A stretch of 64,000 bases of DNA from Ruegeria_B marisflavi (GCF_025673445.1 NZ_JAOVQN010000008.1:104144-168143), one strand, 5' to 3'. Positions 19,256 through 28,031 are shown, numbered from the stretch's first letter. The notes: generated by a model not told the origin, from the sequence alone. Translations and numbers: made by a program.

Positions 19256-19834
19256 TCAGCGGCACTTGAGTGACATCAACTTCGCTTTCCGCTCCAATCC
19301 GGAAGACATGGTATAGGCGGCTCCAACCGCTGCAACCTGGGCTGGCACGGAGCTTCTCGCATAGAGTGCGGTCGCCTGCTTGGTTTGCCCATCTCCGAGC
19401 AAAGTCACCATCTTGTGCCCGACTGCGATGATTTCATCTGCGCTCGCTTCGATCTCGTCCATCCGGGCCACAGCTTCGTCATCCATTTTTAGTCGGCGGC
19501 CCGCGATCAGGATTGATTTTATCTCGCTTTGACCTTTGTCCATACGCTTGCCGAGAAACCCGGTTGGCCCAAAAAAACCACCGTCATCAAGGCTGCTGAT
19601 CACGACATCGTGGTCAACTTCTAGAATGGCTTCGGATTGCGCTTGCATCAGAGTTCCGATCTCAAGGTGAAGTCTGCGAAAAACCGCAACAGCTTCTTGT
19701 TGTCGAACAAGTTCTTGAACCTGGCACTCGGCGGATTGCGCAATCGAACGGACCGGCGCAAAGACCGCGAACGCACTGAATAGCACAACAGTCGAAACAC
19801 GGAGAACTTGCGCAACTGCAAGCTTGGTTATCAT
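19256..19834 (-). CDS. Exported helical hypothetical protein
   Basis: 192-residue protein with a signal peptide (about residues 1-32, ending SIAQSAE) and a mostly helical mature part: long amphipathic stretches (VRQQEAVAVFRRLHLEIGTL, MDDEAVARMDEIEASADEII) and two Cys, near each end. The layout resembles four-helix-bundle ligand-sensing domains of chemoreceptors or type IV pilus sensors, but without the signalling module. No firm family assignment. It stands alone, with an AT-rich gap on its upstream side. Confidence 0.55.
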   Translation of the reverse strand: MITKLAVAQVLRVSTVVLFSAFAVFAPVRSIAQSAECQVQELVRQQEAVAVFRRLHLEIGTLMQAQSEAILEVDHDVVISSLDDGGFFGPTGFLGKRMDKGQSEIKSILIAGRRLKMDDEAVARMDEIEASADEIIAVGHKMVTLLGDGQTKQATALYARSSVPAQVAAVGAAYTMSSGLERKAKLMSLKCR

Positions 19835-20037
19835 GGGGCTGTCTCCTGGTTCGGAAACCTAAGTCTAACACAGTTTGCTGAACTTGCCTGACCTGAGCAC
19901 AAGGTATCGGCGACGCTGAGCGGCGGTAACTCTGCGCCCAGCGATCGGTGGCAACGAGAAGATGCGCAATTGCTCGTTCTACCGACGAAGGCTTTGTTGT
20001 ATGATTTGACATCAACCGAACCGGGGAGTGGGGGCGG

Positions 20038-20301
20038 ATGCCGGTATTTATGGTAGAGCGCGATCTAAAGGGGATCGCTATGGAAGACCTGGCAGGGGCG
20101 CAGAAGGCCGCGATTTCGAAGGCGGCGGAAATGCGCGCGGCGGGAACCGAAATCCGATATATCCGGTCGACTTTTGCGCCGCAGGACGGACGTTGCATGT
20201 GTCTTTTCGAGGCCGAGACAGCCGACGACGTGCGCGCGCTGAACGACCAGGCGGGCTTGCCATATAGCGGTATCGTCACGGCGATGGATCTGACGCCATA
20301 G
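20038..20301 (+). CDS. DUF4242 family protein
   Basis: 87-residue protein of the DUF4242 family (ferredoxin-like fold; one studied member binds nickel). It shows the family layout MPVFMVERDLKGIAMEDLAG, then IRYIRSTFAPQDGRCMCLFE and the C-terminal AGLPYSGIV. Upstream GGGGAGTGGGGGCG provides a ribosome-binding site. It lies 56 bases before the GAF-cyclase gene on the same strand, so co-transcription is possible. The role is unknown. Confidence 0.75.
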   Translation: MPVFMVERDLKGIAMEDLAGAQKAAISKAAEMRAAGTEIRYIRSTFAPQDGRCMCLFEAETADDVRALNDQAGLPYSGIVTAMDLTP

Positions 20302-20357
20302 TCTTTGACGATTGGCCTTGAAGAATCTCATTTGATCTCCTGACCAAGGGCCCAAGG

Positions 20358-21644
20358 TTGAATTCAGACACGGAAACGAAAGTCGATTTGCCAACGTTTC
20401 GAGCCATGCGGGAACGTGAGGCGGCATCGCGTGACATTCTTCAGGTCATTACCCGCTCTCGCGAAGACAGCCTCCCGGTATTCGATGTGATCCTGGCCCA
20501 TGCGCGCCGGTTGTGTGACAGCCTGCATGCAGGGCTTTTTCTTTTGTCGGATGACGGGCAGGAACTGCAACTGACCGCTTATCAGGGCGAAGACGAATGG
20601 CTGGTTGCGTTGCATTTCCAGAAACCGCCCCGATTGGAAGATGTTGCCAACCCGCTGGTGCGCGCGGCGGTATCGAGAACGGTTGTTCATATTCCCAATA
20701 CCGAGAATGTCGCCACAAGTCAGGATACCGGCGCGGCAAGAAGTATGCTGCACGTCCCCTTGCTGGCCCGTGATCGGTGTCACGGCGTTCTGAGCCTGGC
20801 CGGACGCGTTCCCGAGGCCTTTTCAGGCGCCGATATCGAGTTGTTCCAGTTGTTTGCCGACCAAGCAATGATCGCCGTCGAGAATGTCCGGCAGTTTTGT
20901 GCGCTGAAGGACAAGACCGAAGAAGTCGAGACGCTCAACCAATCGCTGCAAGATCGGGTCGAAACGCAAGTGGCCGAGATCGAACGTATGGGGCGGCTCA
21001 AACGGTTCCTGCCACCAGCAGTGGCCAATACCATTGTTTCCTCCGGATCGGACAGGATGTTATCCAGCCACCGCGCCCTGCTGGGGGTGCTGTTTTGTGA
21101 CATTCGCGGATTTACCGCCTTTTGCGAAACCGCCGAACCCGAAGAGACCATCGAGGTTCTACAGACCTATCACGAGGAGATGGGCAGGCTGATCAATGCC
21201 CATGGGGCGGGTGTTGATCACAGGATGGGGGATGGCATCATGGTCTTGTTCAACGATCCGATACCTTGCGATAACCCGGCAGGCCAAGCAGTGCAGCTGG
21301 CGGTTGCGATGCGCGAACGGATGGCGGACCTTGGCCGGCAGTGGAAGCGGCTGGGGTACCGTCTGGGATTTGGTGTCGGCGTATCACTGGGGTATGCCAC
21401 TGTCGGAATGGTCGGGTCCGAAGGGCGGTTTGATTACACCGCGTCCGGGACGGCGATAAACCTCGGTTCCAGACTTTGCGACGAGGCCGAAGACGGAGAG
21501 ATCCTTCTGAGCCCGAGAGCGGCTATCGCGGTCGAAGATGATTTCCGGGTGCTTTCACGTGGTACCCTGCATCTGAAAGGAATACGGGAACCGATCGAGG
21601 TTTTCAGGCTGGAAGACAGTCCGGAAGCAACTCAGTTGCTCTAA
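20358..21644 (+). CDS. GAF domain-containing adenylate/guanylate cyclase
   Basis: 428-residue soluble signalling protein. GAF domain at about residues 25-178 (ILAHARRLCDSLHAGLFLLS, SMLHVPLLARDRCHGVLSLA); coiled coil at about 183-213; class III nucleotide cyclase domain at about 240-415. The metal Asp residues are D248 in FCDIRGFT and D292 in HRMGDGIMVLF. Thr occupies the usual substrate-specifying Asp position in SGTAINLGSRL, as in class IIIb cyclases, so cAMP is the likely product. The start is uncertain: TTG 20358, with AAGGG upstream, or ATG 20406. Confidence 0.88.
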   Translation: MNSDTETKVDLPTFRAMREREAASRDILQVITRSREDSLPVFDVILAHARRLCDSLHAGLFLLSDDGQELQLTAYQGEDEWLVALHFQKPPRLEDVANPLVRAAVSRTVVHIPNTENVATSQDTGAARSMLHVPLLARDRCHGVLSLAGRVPEAFSGADIELFQLFADQAMIAVENVRQFCALKDKTEEVETLNQSLQDRVETQVAEIERMGRLKRFLPPAVANTIVSSGSDRMLSSHRALLGVLFCDIRGFTAFCETAEPEETIEVLQTYHEEMGRLINAHGAGVDHRMGDGIMVLFNDPIPCDNPAGQAVQLAVAMRERMADLGRQWKRLGYRLGFGVGVSLGYATVGMVGSEGRFDYTASGTAINLGSRLCDEAEDGEILLSPRAAIAVEDDFRVLSRGTLHLKGIREPIEVFRLEDSPEATQLL

Positions 21645-21699
21645 GTGCTTAACGAATGAGCAATTGCCGATTCCAGCCCTGAGTTCGCTGGACTATGAA

Positions 21700-21734
21700 C
21701 CAATCAAAGAAAGAGGGCGCCCCGAAGGACGCCC
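21700..21734 (-). terminator. Intrinsic terminator of glnA
   Basis: On the minus strand GGGCGTCC-TTCG-GGGCGCCC forms an 8-bp stem capped by a UUCG tetraloop (21734-21715) and is followed by TCTTTCTTTG. It begins 24 bases past the glnA stop. Confidence 0.85.
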
Positions 21735-21757
21735 CCGATCTGAGCTACAGGCTGAGA

Positions 21758-23164
21758 TCAGCAGCTGTAGTACATGCCGAATTCCACCGGGTGCGGGGTG
21801 TGCTCGTACTTGTGGACCTCTTCCATCTTCAGCTCGATGTAACCTTCGATCTGGCTCTTGGTGAACACGTCGCCCTGCAACAGGAAGTCGTGGTCTGCCG
21901 CCAGGCATTCCAGCGCCTCACGCAGCGAGCCGCAGACAGTCGGGATACCGGCCAGTTCCTCGGCGGGCAGGTCATAGAGGTTCTTGTCCATCGCCTCGCC
22001 CGGGTCGATCTTGTTCTTGATGCCGTCGAGACCGGCCATCAGCAGCGCGGCAAAGCACAGATAGGGGTTTGCCGAGGGATCGGGGAAGCGGGCCTCGACG
22101 CGCTTGGCCTTGGGGCTTTCGGTCCATGGGATACGCACGCAGCCCGAGCGGTTGCGGGCCGAATAGGCGCGCAGAACGGGGGCCTCGAAACCGGGGATCA
22201 GGCGCTTGTAGCTGTTGGTGCCCGGGTTGGTGAAGGCATTGAGCGTTTTCGCGTGCTTCAGGATGCCGCCGATGAAAAACAGCGCTTCCTGGCTCAGATC
22301 GGCGTATTTGTCACCGGCAAAGAGCGGCTTGCCGTCTTTCCAGATCGACATGTTCACATGCATGCCCGAGCCGTTGTCGCCATAGATCGGCTTGGGCATG
22401 AAGGTTGCCGACTTACCATAGGCGTGCGCCACGTTGTGGATCACGTATTTGTATTTCTGGATCTCGTCGGCTTGCTTGGTAAGCGTGCCAAAGATCAGAC
22501 CCAACTCGTGCTGGCATGACGCCACCTCGTGGTGGTGCTTGTCGACCTTCATGCCCATACGTTTCATGGTCGAAAGCATCTCGGCGCGCAGGTCCTGGGC
22601 CTCGTCGATCGGGTTGACCGGGAAATAGCCACCCTTCAGGCCGGGACGATGACCCATGTTGCCGGTCTCGAACTCGGCATCCGAATTCCATGACGCGTCG
22701 GTCGCGTCGACCTCGTAGGAGACCTTGTTGATGGTGTTCGAGAACCGCACGTCGTCGAACAGAAAGAATTCCGCCTCAGGACCCATATAGGCCACATCGC
22801 CGATGCCTGATGCCTTCAGATAGGCCTCGGCCTTGACGGCGGTGCCGCGTGGGTCGCGGTCATAGGCCTCGCCGGTGTCGGGTTCGACCACCGAGCAATG
22901 AATGCAGATGGTCTTTTCCGCGTAGAACGGATCGACATAGGCACTTTCGGTGTCGGGCATCAGTTTCATGTCCGAGGCTTCGATCGACTTCCAGCCGGCG
23001 ATCGACGAACCGTCGAACATGAAGCCTTCTTCCAGGAAGTCCTCGTCGACCAGATCGGACACGATGGTCACGTGTTGCAGCTTGCCGCGCGGGTCGGTGA
23101 AGCGGATGTCGACATATTCGGCACCCTCGTCCTTGATCAGCTGAAGAACTGCGTCCTTGCTCAT
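21758..23164 (-). CDS. glnA: Glutamine synthetase type I
   Basis: Ammonium-assimilating glutamine synthetase of 468 residues. Visible motifs are FDGSSIAGWKSIEASDM, the metal/ATP-site segment GSGMHVNMSIWKDGK, ARNRSGCVRIP, and the adenylylation-site region DKNLYDLPAEE, whose Tyr is the target of GlnE in GSI-beta enzymes. The start at 23164 (MSKDAVLQ) follows AGAGGA; the frame is open 36 bases further upstream, but that lacks a site. It lies 32 bases downstream of glnB, forming the usual alphaproteobacterial glnBA operon, with a strong terminator behind it. Confidence 0.98.
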   Translation of the reverse strand: MSKDAVLQLIKDEGAEYVDIRFTDPRGKLQHVTIVSDLVDEDFLEEGFMFDGSSIAGWKSIEASDMKLMPDTESAYVDPFYAEKTICIHCSVVEPDTGEAYDRDPRGTAVKAEAYLKASGIGDVAYMGPEAEFFLFDDVRFSNTINKVSYEVDATDASWNSDAEFETGNMGHRPGLKGGYFPVNPIDEAQDLRAEMLSTMKRMGMKVDKHHHEVASCQHELGLIFGTLTKQADEIQKYKYVIHNVAHAYGKSATFMPKPIYGDNGSGMHVNMSIWKDGKPLFAGDKYADLSQEALFFIGGILKHAKTLNAFTNPGTNSYKRLIPGFEAPVLRAYSARNRSGCVRIPWTESPKAKRVEARFPDPSANPYLCFAALLMAGLDGIKNKIDPGEAMDKNLYDLPAEELAGIPTVCGSLREALECLAADHDFLLQGDVFTKSQIEGYIELKMEEVHKYEHTPHPVEFGMYYSC

Positions 23165-23196
23165 ACTCTGTTGTCCTCTGCTAGAGTGTGTTCGGG

Positions 23197-23535
23197 TCAA
23201 AGCGCGTCCGAACCGGTCTCGCCGGTACGGATGCGGATGGCTTGTTCGATGGTCGAAACGAAAATCTTGCCGTCGCCGATCTTGTCGGTCTTGGCGGCGC
23301 TCACGATGGCCTCAATGGCTGCGTCTACCTGATCGTCATCCAGCACAACTTCGAGTTTCACCTTGGGCAGGAAGTCGACCACATATTCGGCACCGCGATA
23401 GAGCTCTGTATGGCCTTTCTGACGGCCAAAGCCCTTGACCTCGACCACGCTGAGGCCCTGGACGCCTACGTCTTGCAGCGCCTCTTTCACCTCGTCCAGC
23501 TTGAACGGTTTGATGATCGCTTCGATCTTCTTCAT
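23197..23535 (-). CDS. glnB: Nitrogen regulatory protein P-II
   Basis: 112-residue P-II signal protein that reports 2-oxoglutarate and glutamine status to GlnE, NtrB and other targets. The uridylylated Tyr51 lies in the T-loop YRGAEYVVDFLPK, and the nucleotide-binding C-terminal pattern GDGKIFVSTIEQAIRIRTGE is intact. AAGGAGCACC upstream is a strong ribosome-binding site. First gene of glnBA. The upstream gap (23536-23704), shared with the divergent nnrE, should hold nitrogen-responsive promoters, but I could not define a sigma-54 site. Confidence 0.97.
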   Translation of the reverse strand: MKKIEAIIKPFKLDEVKEALQDVGVQGLSVVEVKGFGRQKGHTELYRGAEYVVDFLPKVKLEVVLDDDQVDAAIEAIVSAAKTDKIGDGKIFVSTIEQAIRIRTGETGSDAL

Positions 23536-23704
23536 CGCGGTGCTCCTTGCAAGCTTGTCAGCCCGCCTCAGATCACGTCTAAGCTGGGGTCACAATGCGA
23601 TTGCGGAAATCAGCCGGTACAGATGCGGCAATAATGGGCATGAGGTGAAAATTTCATCATGGCGCACAAAAAAGCATCAGAATTGAATCGCGAGTGATCG
23701 GAAC

Positions 23705-24472
23705 ATGGCTGAACTGCTCACCGCAGCACAGATGCGGGTAATAGAACAAGCGGCAATCGCCTCGGGCGAGGTGACCGGGCTGGAGTTGATGGAGCGCGCC
23801 GGGCGCGGGGTGGTCGAGGCGATTTTCGAGGAATGGCCGGAAATGGCGGAAGAGCGGGCGCCAGCCCCCGCACACCCGGGATATTTGCGGCAAGAGGAAG
23901 GGGTGAGGCGTGCGGTGGTCCTTTGCGGTCCGGGTAACAATGGTGGCGACGGGTTTGTCGTGGCGCGGCTGTTGCACGAGCGCGGTTGGACGGTGGAGGT
24001 GTTTCTTTATGGCGACCCCGAGAAACTGCCTCCGGATGCGCGGGTGAATTACGAGCGGTGGAGGGAGATTGGGGAGGTGTGTCCGCTCTCACCAAACTTG
24101 GAACCCTCAATGCTAAAACCATGTCTCATAGTCGATGCGTTGTTCGGCACCGGCTTGACGCGGCCAATTGATGGCATCGGTTTGTGCCTTCTGGATTTGG
24201 ATGATTGCGTTGGTCAGGGACACGGATTTTCATTTGAGACGCGGCCAAAGTCGGTACCGTTTGTTGTATCTGTTGATCTTCCGAGTGGCGTGTGCAGTGA
24301 CAGTGGCAAGATTTTGTCTGGCAAAGAATTCATTGGGCTTCCTGAAAAACTGGAGGCCGCTGCTGCACGTGCCGATTTGTGCGTGACTTTCCATCGCGCA
24401 AAGCTTGGTCACTTCTTGGAAGACGGACCATACTTGTGCGGTAAGGTCGTCGTGAAGGACATTGGTTTGTGA
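23705..24472 (+). CDS. nnrE: NAD(P)H-hydrate epimerase (YjeF N-terminal domain)
   Basis: Epimerizes R-NAD(P)HX to the S form for repair of hydrated nicotinamide cofactors. 255 residues: LTAAQMRVIEQAAIASGEVT, then VVLCGPGNNGGDGFVVARLL, VDALFGTGLTRPIDG and VSVDLPSGVCSDSGK. Between the first helix and the GPGNNGGDG loop there is an unusual segment (about residues 48-68), part of which is an in-frame copy of a short intergenic repeat. The second half is visibly AT-richer than the first. In many bacteria this domain is fused to the dehydratase; here a stop and 76 bases separate them. Confidence 0.88.
   Translation: MAELLTAAQMRVIEQAAIASGEVTGLELMERAGRGVVEAIFEEWPEMAEERAPAPAHPGYLRQEEGVRRAVVLCGPGNNGGDGFVVARLLHERGWTVEVFLYGDPEKLPPDARVNYERWREIGEVCPLSPNLEPSMLKPCLIVDALFGTGLTRPIDGIGLCLLDLDDCVGQGHGFSFETRPKSVPFVVSVDLPSGVCSDSGKILSGKEFIGLPEKLEAAAARADLCVTFHRAKLGHFLEDGPYLCGKVVVKDIGL
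23879..23901 (+). repeat. Short repeat, copy 2, inside nnrE
   Basis: GGATATTTGCGGCAAGAGGA followed by AGG. It resembles the intergenic strings at 1378-1401 (minus strand) and 63002-63024. Here it is translated as GYLRQEEG and sits in a stretch that, from memory, other nnrE proteins lack. Confidence 0.4.
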
Positions 24473-24548
24473 AAGCGATTGCGATCTCTATTCAGCTACA
24501 GGGCTCGAACCCAAGGTCGCGTCAGCATCGTCTTGAGGAGGTTCGAGC

Positions 24549-25478
24549 ATGCGATGCACCTTTCCTGTTTCAAGCTCAATCCAAGACACTTGGACAAAGA
24601 CCATGAGGACGATGCCCTTCGCGCAGCTTACTGAACCGAGTATCTTTGGACTTTGGAAGGCCGAGGATAAACATAAATACGGGCACGGCCATGCCCTGAT
24701 CCTCTCCGGTGGCTCGGGCAAGACCGGCGCGGCGCGGTTGGCGGCGCGCGGCGCGCTCAGGATCGGCGCAGGGCTGGTGACGCTAGGGGTGCCGCCCAGC
24801 GCGCAGCAAGAGGTTGCCTGTCAGATCACCGCGTTGATGCTGGCACGGATTGAGGGCGCCGATGGGTTTGCGACGCTGCTGGAGGATACCCGTCTAAATG
24901 CACTTTGCCTGGGGCCCGGCATGGGGGGCGACCGGGCGCGTGATCTGGTACCGGTGGCGCTGGCCGTGAGGCGCGCAACGGTACTGGATGCCGATGCGCT
25001 GACTGCCTTTGCCGAGGATCCGGCCGAACTGTTTGCCCAACTGCATGAGGCTTGCGTTCTGACCCCGCATGGCGGCGAATTTACGCGGCTGTTTCCGGAT
25101 ATCGCGAAGAGGCTCCGCGAGGAGCCGAAGAGTGGCCCGGCCTATTCCAAGGTCGATGCCGCCCGCGAGGCCGCCAAGCGCGCAGGCTGCGTCGTTCTGT
25201 TCAAGGGCGCCGATACGGTGATCGCGGCGCCCGATGGGCGTTGTTCGGTGAATTCGGCCCATTACGAGCGTGCCACCCCCTGGCTGGCGACCGCCGGATC
25301 CGGCGACGTGCTGGCGGGCTTACTCACCGGGCTTCTTGCGCGTGGGTTCGCGCCCATGCAGGCGGCTGAGACCGCCGCCTGGCTTCATGTGGAATGTGCG
25401 CTGGAATTCGGCCCCTGCCTTATCGCCGAGGATCTGCCGGAACAATTGCCGGTGGTGTTCCGGAAACTGGGGCTTTAG
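24549..25478 (+). CDS. nnrD: ADP-dependent NAD(P)H-hydrate dehydratase (YjeF C-terminal domain)
   Basis: Ribokinase-fold enzyme that dehydrates S-NAD(P)HX at the expense of ADP. 309 residues: HKYGHGHALILSGGSGKTGA, LGPGMGGDRARDLV, DADALTAFAEDP, LTPHGGEFTRLFPD, VLFKGADTVIAAPDGR and the catalytic ATAGSGDVLAGLLTGLLARG. The start at 24549 is backed by GAGGAGG seven bases upstream; the first 18 or so residues (MRCTFPVSSSIQDTWTKT) are AT-rich and do not look like the family, and ATG 24603 is an alternative. It lies downstream of nnrE in a different frame. Confidence 0.9.
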   Translation: MRCTFPVSSSIQDTWTKTMRTMPFAQLTEPSIFGLWKAEDKHKYGHGHALILSGGSGKTGAARLAARGALRIGAGLVTLGVPPSAQQEVACQITALMLARIEGADGFATLLEDTRLNALCLGPGMGGDRARDLVPVALAVRRATVLDADALTAFAEDPAELFAQLHEACVLTPHGGEFTRLFPDIAKRLREEPKSGPAYSKVDAAREAAKRAGCVVLFKGADTVIAAPDGRCSVNSAHYERATPWLATAGSGDVLAGLLTGLLARGFAPMQAAETAAWLHVECALEFGPCLIAEDLPEQLPVVFRKLGL

Positions 25479-25984
25479 GCGGCCAGTCGGCCCGAGGCAA
25501 GCAGACACTGGCCTGCCGCCTCAAGTCCACCAATGTAGAGTACATGGGCCTCGTTGAAATGCATCTGGAACAGCTGCATATCGCGTGGACCCAGATCGCA
25601 GATGTGTTCTCCATCAACCAGCGTATCGGCCCGCACCATCGCCTGAGCCACGCCAAAAAGGGCCCGCGCCCGCCAGTCGCGGATTAACACCAGCTGGCCA
25701 GCTGGCAGGATCAGGTCGCAATCGGGCCGGGTGTCGCCTAGCGACCCGGTGGCAAAACGGATGGCGCGCACGGCCTGGTGTGCGTGGGTAATTTGTCGCA
25801 CAGCAACAAAACCGCGGTCGCGTGTGATGATTCGGTCACCGGGCGTCAGGAACTCCACCGGCATCTTACCGTCTTGGGTCAGCAGTATGCTGCCGATCAG
25901 AAACCCGGCCCCGGTAACCGGTAACATTTCTGGGCCGGAACATGACGCTTTGCCCGCAGCAAGCGGGGTTGCTTTTGCTCTCAT
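25475..25984 (-). CDS. Hint domain-containing protein
   Basis: 169-residue protein with a Hint (hedgehog/intein-type) domain of the kind common in Rhodobacterales. Recognisable blocks are GSILLTQDGKMPVEFLTPGD, RIITRDRGFVAVRQITHA and DCDLILPAGQLVLIRDWRAR. Inteins and hedgehogs self-cleave at a Cys/Ser-initiated Hint domain; here the position after GAGFLIG is Ser (GS-ILLTQDG), so activity is not certain. The function of these stand-alone Hint proteins is unknown to me. Its stop overlaps the end of nnrD by four bases in convergent orientation. Confidence 0.8.
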   Translation of the reverse strand: MRAKATPLAAGKASCSGPEMLPVTGAGFLIGSILLTQDGKMPVEFLTPGDRIITRDRGFVAVRQITHAHQAVRAIRFATGSLGDTRPDCDLILPAGQLVLIRDWRARALFGVAQAMVRADTLVDGEHICDLGPRDMQLFQMHFNEAHVLYIGGLEAAGQCLLASGRLAA

Positions 25985-26165
25985 GATTGGTCCCCTTGGT
26001 CTGCTCTTTGTTTTTTTGCAGATCAGAGTACGGCAAAATCATGTACGTGTCGCGGCAATTTGCTCCCGGTTTTAGAATAATCCGGTCAAACGTGCCTTTG
26101 CGCATCGTGATCCAACCCGCAGATTACCTCTCGCGCTCAGTTGCAAGCTTTGCTATTCAGCGCGT

Positions 26166-26190
26166 CATGGCGCCGCTGCGGCGCGCCATG
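26166..26190. other. Palindrome immediately upstream of tRNA-Leu
   Basis: CATGGCGC (26166-26173) and GCGCCATG (26183-26190) form a perfect 8-bp inverted repeat with GC-rich inner pairing, ending two bases before the tRNA. No T-run follows. It could be an upstream terminator remnant or a processing signal. Confidence 0.35.
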
Positions 26191-26192
26191 AT

Positions 26193-26276
26193 GCGGGTGT
26201 GGCGGAATTGGTAGACGCACCAGATTTAGGTTCTGGCGCCTTTGGCGTGGGGGTTCAAGTCCCTTCACCCGCACCA
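26193..26276 (+). tRNA. tRNA-Leu (anticodon UAG)
   Basis: Complete cloverleaf. The acceptor stem GCGGGTG pairs with CACCCGC, followed by A and an encoded CCA. The D-arm is GGCGGAATTGGTAGACGC. The anticodon stem CCAGA/TCTGG encloses the loop TTTAGGT with anticodon TAG. A long variable arm typical of leucine tRNA (GCGCCTTTGGCGT) and the T-arm GGGTTCAAGTC follow. It reads CUN leucine codons. Confidence 0.97.
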
Positions 26277-26604
26277 TTTATTGTACCTCAATAATGCCTG
26301 TGTGATTGCGCCTGGCGATTGTAGAACGGCTAGGGAATGGCGCGCGAGGCCACTGCACAAGGCGAGGCTGTGCCATGCAGAGTATGCAGGGCTGCATCGT
26401 GGCTTTTCGTTTTGCGCGCGAACTCGCCGCCCCAATGTCAGCGAACAACGCCTTGAAAATAAAATTTTTCATCTTGATCTTTCACGATTCCGTGTTGCGA
26501 AAATGTCAGTCTCAACATGCAAGTTCAGGTGGTCTCTGGAAGTGAGGGGCACTTTTACCAATTGAAAGAGGGCAATACGCCAACCCTTTGAATGGTGACA
26601 GGAC
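26277..26604. other. Intergenic region upstream of porin 1
   Basis: 328 bases between tRNA-Leu and the first porin gene. The first part is of ordinary composition. From about 26455 it becomes AT-rich (AAAATAAAATTTTTCATC), a likely promoter and regulatory zone for the porin. No convincing ORF and no clear palindromic operator were seen. Confidence 0.4.
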
Positions 26605-27711
26605 ATGACGAAACAGATGAAGATTGCGAAAGGCGTTGCACTCGCGGCTGCCATGGTGGCGGGCCCGGCTGCGGCGGAACTGAAGTGGGACAATGCCTCT
26701 GGCGGCTACGTCAAGATCTATGGGCAGGTCTCGCCCGCTTGGCAGTCGGTTGATGACGGCGTTCAGAGCAAGGATACCTTTGTCGATAACGCACATTCCA
26801 ACACGCGTGTCGGCTTGTGGGTCGTGCAGCCCATGTATCAGGGCACGTTCAAGTTCAACTTCGAAACCGCGCTCGGCTTTCGCTCGTCTGGGGGCGTCAG
26901 CCAGACGAACACGCCCAAAGGCGTGGATTGGGACCGCACCGATCTCCGAAAGGTCGACTTCTCATATTCCGGCGACAGCTGGGGCACTCTTTATGTCGGA
27001 CAAGGATCGATGGCATCGGATGGCATCGCCGATCTATCTTTCAGCGGAAACGGAATGACCACCTACAATGGTGTCGGCGATTTTGCCGGTTCGTTCCAGT
27101 TTCGGACCGCAGCCGGTGCCTTGTCCGGCGTGACCATCAGTTCGGTCAACCCCAGCCTGGATGGCGGTCGGCAGGGGCGCGTGCGCTATGACACGCCCAG
27201 CTTCAACGGGTTCAGCGTTGCGCTGGCAGCCGGTACCGATGTGCTCACACCTGGCAACAGTGACAAATATTATGACATTGCGCTGCGATATGCGGGCGAA
27301 TTCGACGGAACCCAGGTCAAGGGCGGCATCGGTTTTTCGCGCCGGGATCGCGGTGGTGTCGATCGCGATGATACCTTTGGGGCAGTGGCCGTGAAGTTCC
27401 GTTCGGGGTTGAATTTTGCGGTCGCCGGCGGGAGCCGCGAGAACGACGGCAATTACACCTATGTCCTTGCAGGTTATGAGAGCCAGTTCCTGTCGATCGG
27501 CGCCACATCGTTTGCCATTGATTATTACAATGGCAGTGACTTTGGCTTGGCGGGCCGTGAATCCAAGACCCTGGGCGTCGGCGTGAACCAAAACATCGAC
27601 AGCATCAACACTCAGGTCTACCTGGGCTACAGAAATCACGAACTGTCCGACCCGGGGACATCTTACAAGGATGTGGATGCGTTTCTCTTCGGCGCACGCT
27701 GGAAGTTCTGA
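26605..27711 (+). CDS. Outer-membrane porin, paralogue 1
   Basis: 368-residue beta-barrel porin of the Rhodobacter type. The signal peptide ends GPAAAE; the first strand is GGYVKIYGQVSPAWQSVDDG; later segments alternate polar and aromatic residues (GTLYVGQGSMASDGIADLSF, VRYDTPSFNGFSVALAAGTD). The chain ends FLFGARWKF with the C-terminal Phe recognised by the BAM complex. It forms a general diffusion pore. A related porin follows 320 bases downstream, so the locus is a tandem duplication. Confidence 0.9.
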   Translation: MTKQMKIAKGVALAAAMVAGPAAAELKWDNASGGYVKIYGQVSPAWQSVDDGVQSKDTFVDNAHSNTRVGLWVVQPMYQGTFKFNFETALGFRSSGGVSQTNTPKGVDWDRTDLRKVDFSYSGDSWGTLYVGQGSMASDGIADLSFSGNGMTTYNGVGDFAGSFQFRTAAGALSGVTISSVNPSLDGGRQGRVRYDTPSFNGFSVALAAGTDVLTPGNSDKYYDIALRYAGEFDGTQVKGGIGFSRRDRGGVDRDDTFGAVAVKFRSGLNFAVAGGSRENDGNYTYVLAGYESQFLSIGATSFAIDYYNGSDFGLAGRESKTLGVGVNQNIDSINTQVYLGYRNHELSDPGTSYKDVDAFLFGARWKF

Positions 27712-28031
27712 TCCGCAACCCACGACTCTTTCCGCATGGGGCCCGTATCGTCCCATGCGGAGTAAACTTTGCGTAAGCTGGGTGCGCAGACGCACATCCG
27801 GTCTGCAACAGGCGACAGAGGTTGAGCGTCTTTTTCAAACTCACAGCCGGATCGCCTTTCTGTTACCATATTAAGTATTTGAATTTCAATTGAATTCCTG
27901 ATTCGCTTGACCAAGGCCGTTGCCGGGTTGCAACGAGGCTTCGAACCGCCGTCTCAATCATATGGAAGCCGCTCTTCGGGTGCCCACATCAGTGCGGCGG
28001 AACCCACGCCAATCCAAGACGGTACAGAAAT
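27712..28031. other. Intergenic region between the two porins
   Basis: 320 bases. It holds the hairpin of porin 1 near its start, then an AT-rich stretch at about 27865-27905 (TTAAGTATTTGAATTTCAAT) that is a likely promoter/regulatory zone for porin 2. No ORF with family features was found. Confidence 0.4.
27731..27761 (+). terminator. Hairpin after porin 1
   Basis: Perfect 10-bp stem TCCGCATGGG / CCCATGCGGA with an 11-base loop, 20 bases past the stop. Only GTAAACTTTG follows, so termination efficiency is uncertain. Confidence 0.5.

Noticed and set aside
23536..23704. A sigma-54/NtrC promoter upstream of glnB
   Set aside because: The closest GG-N-GC candidates had the wrong spacing, so no site could be supported.
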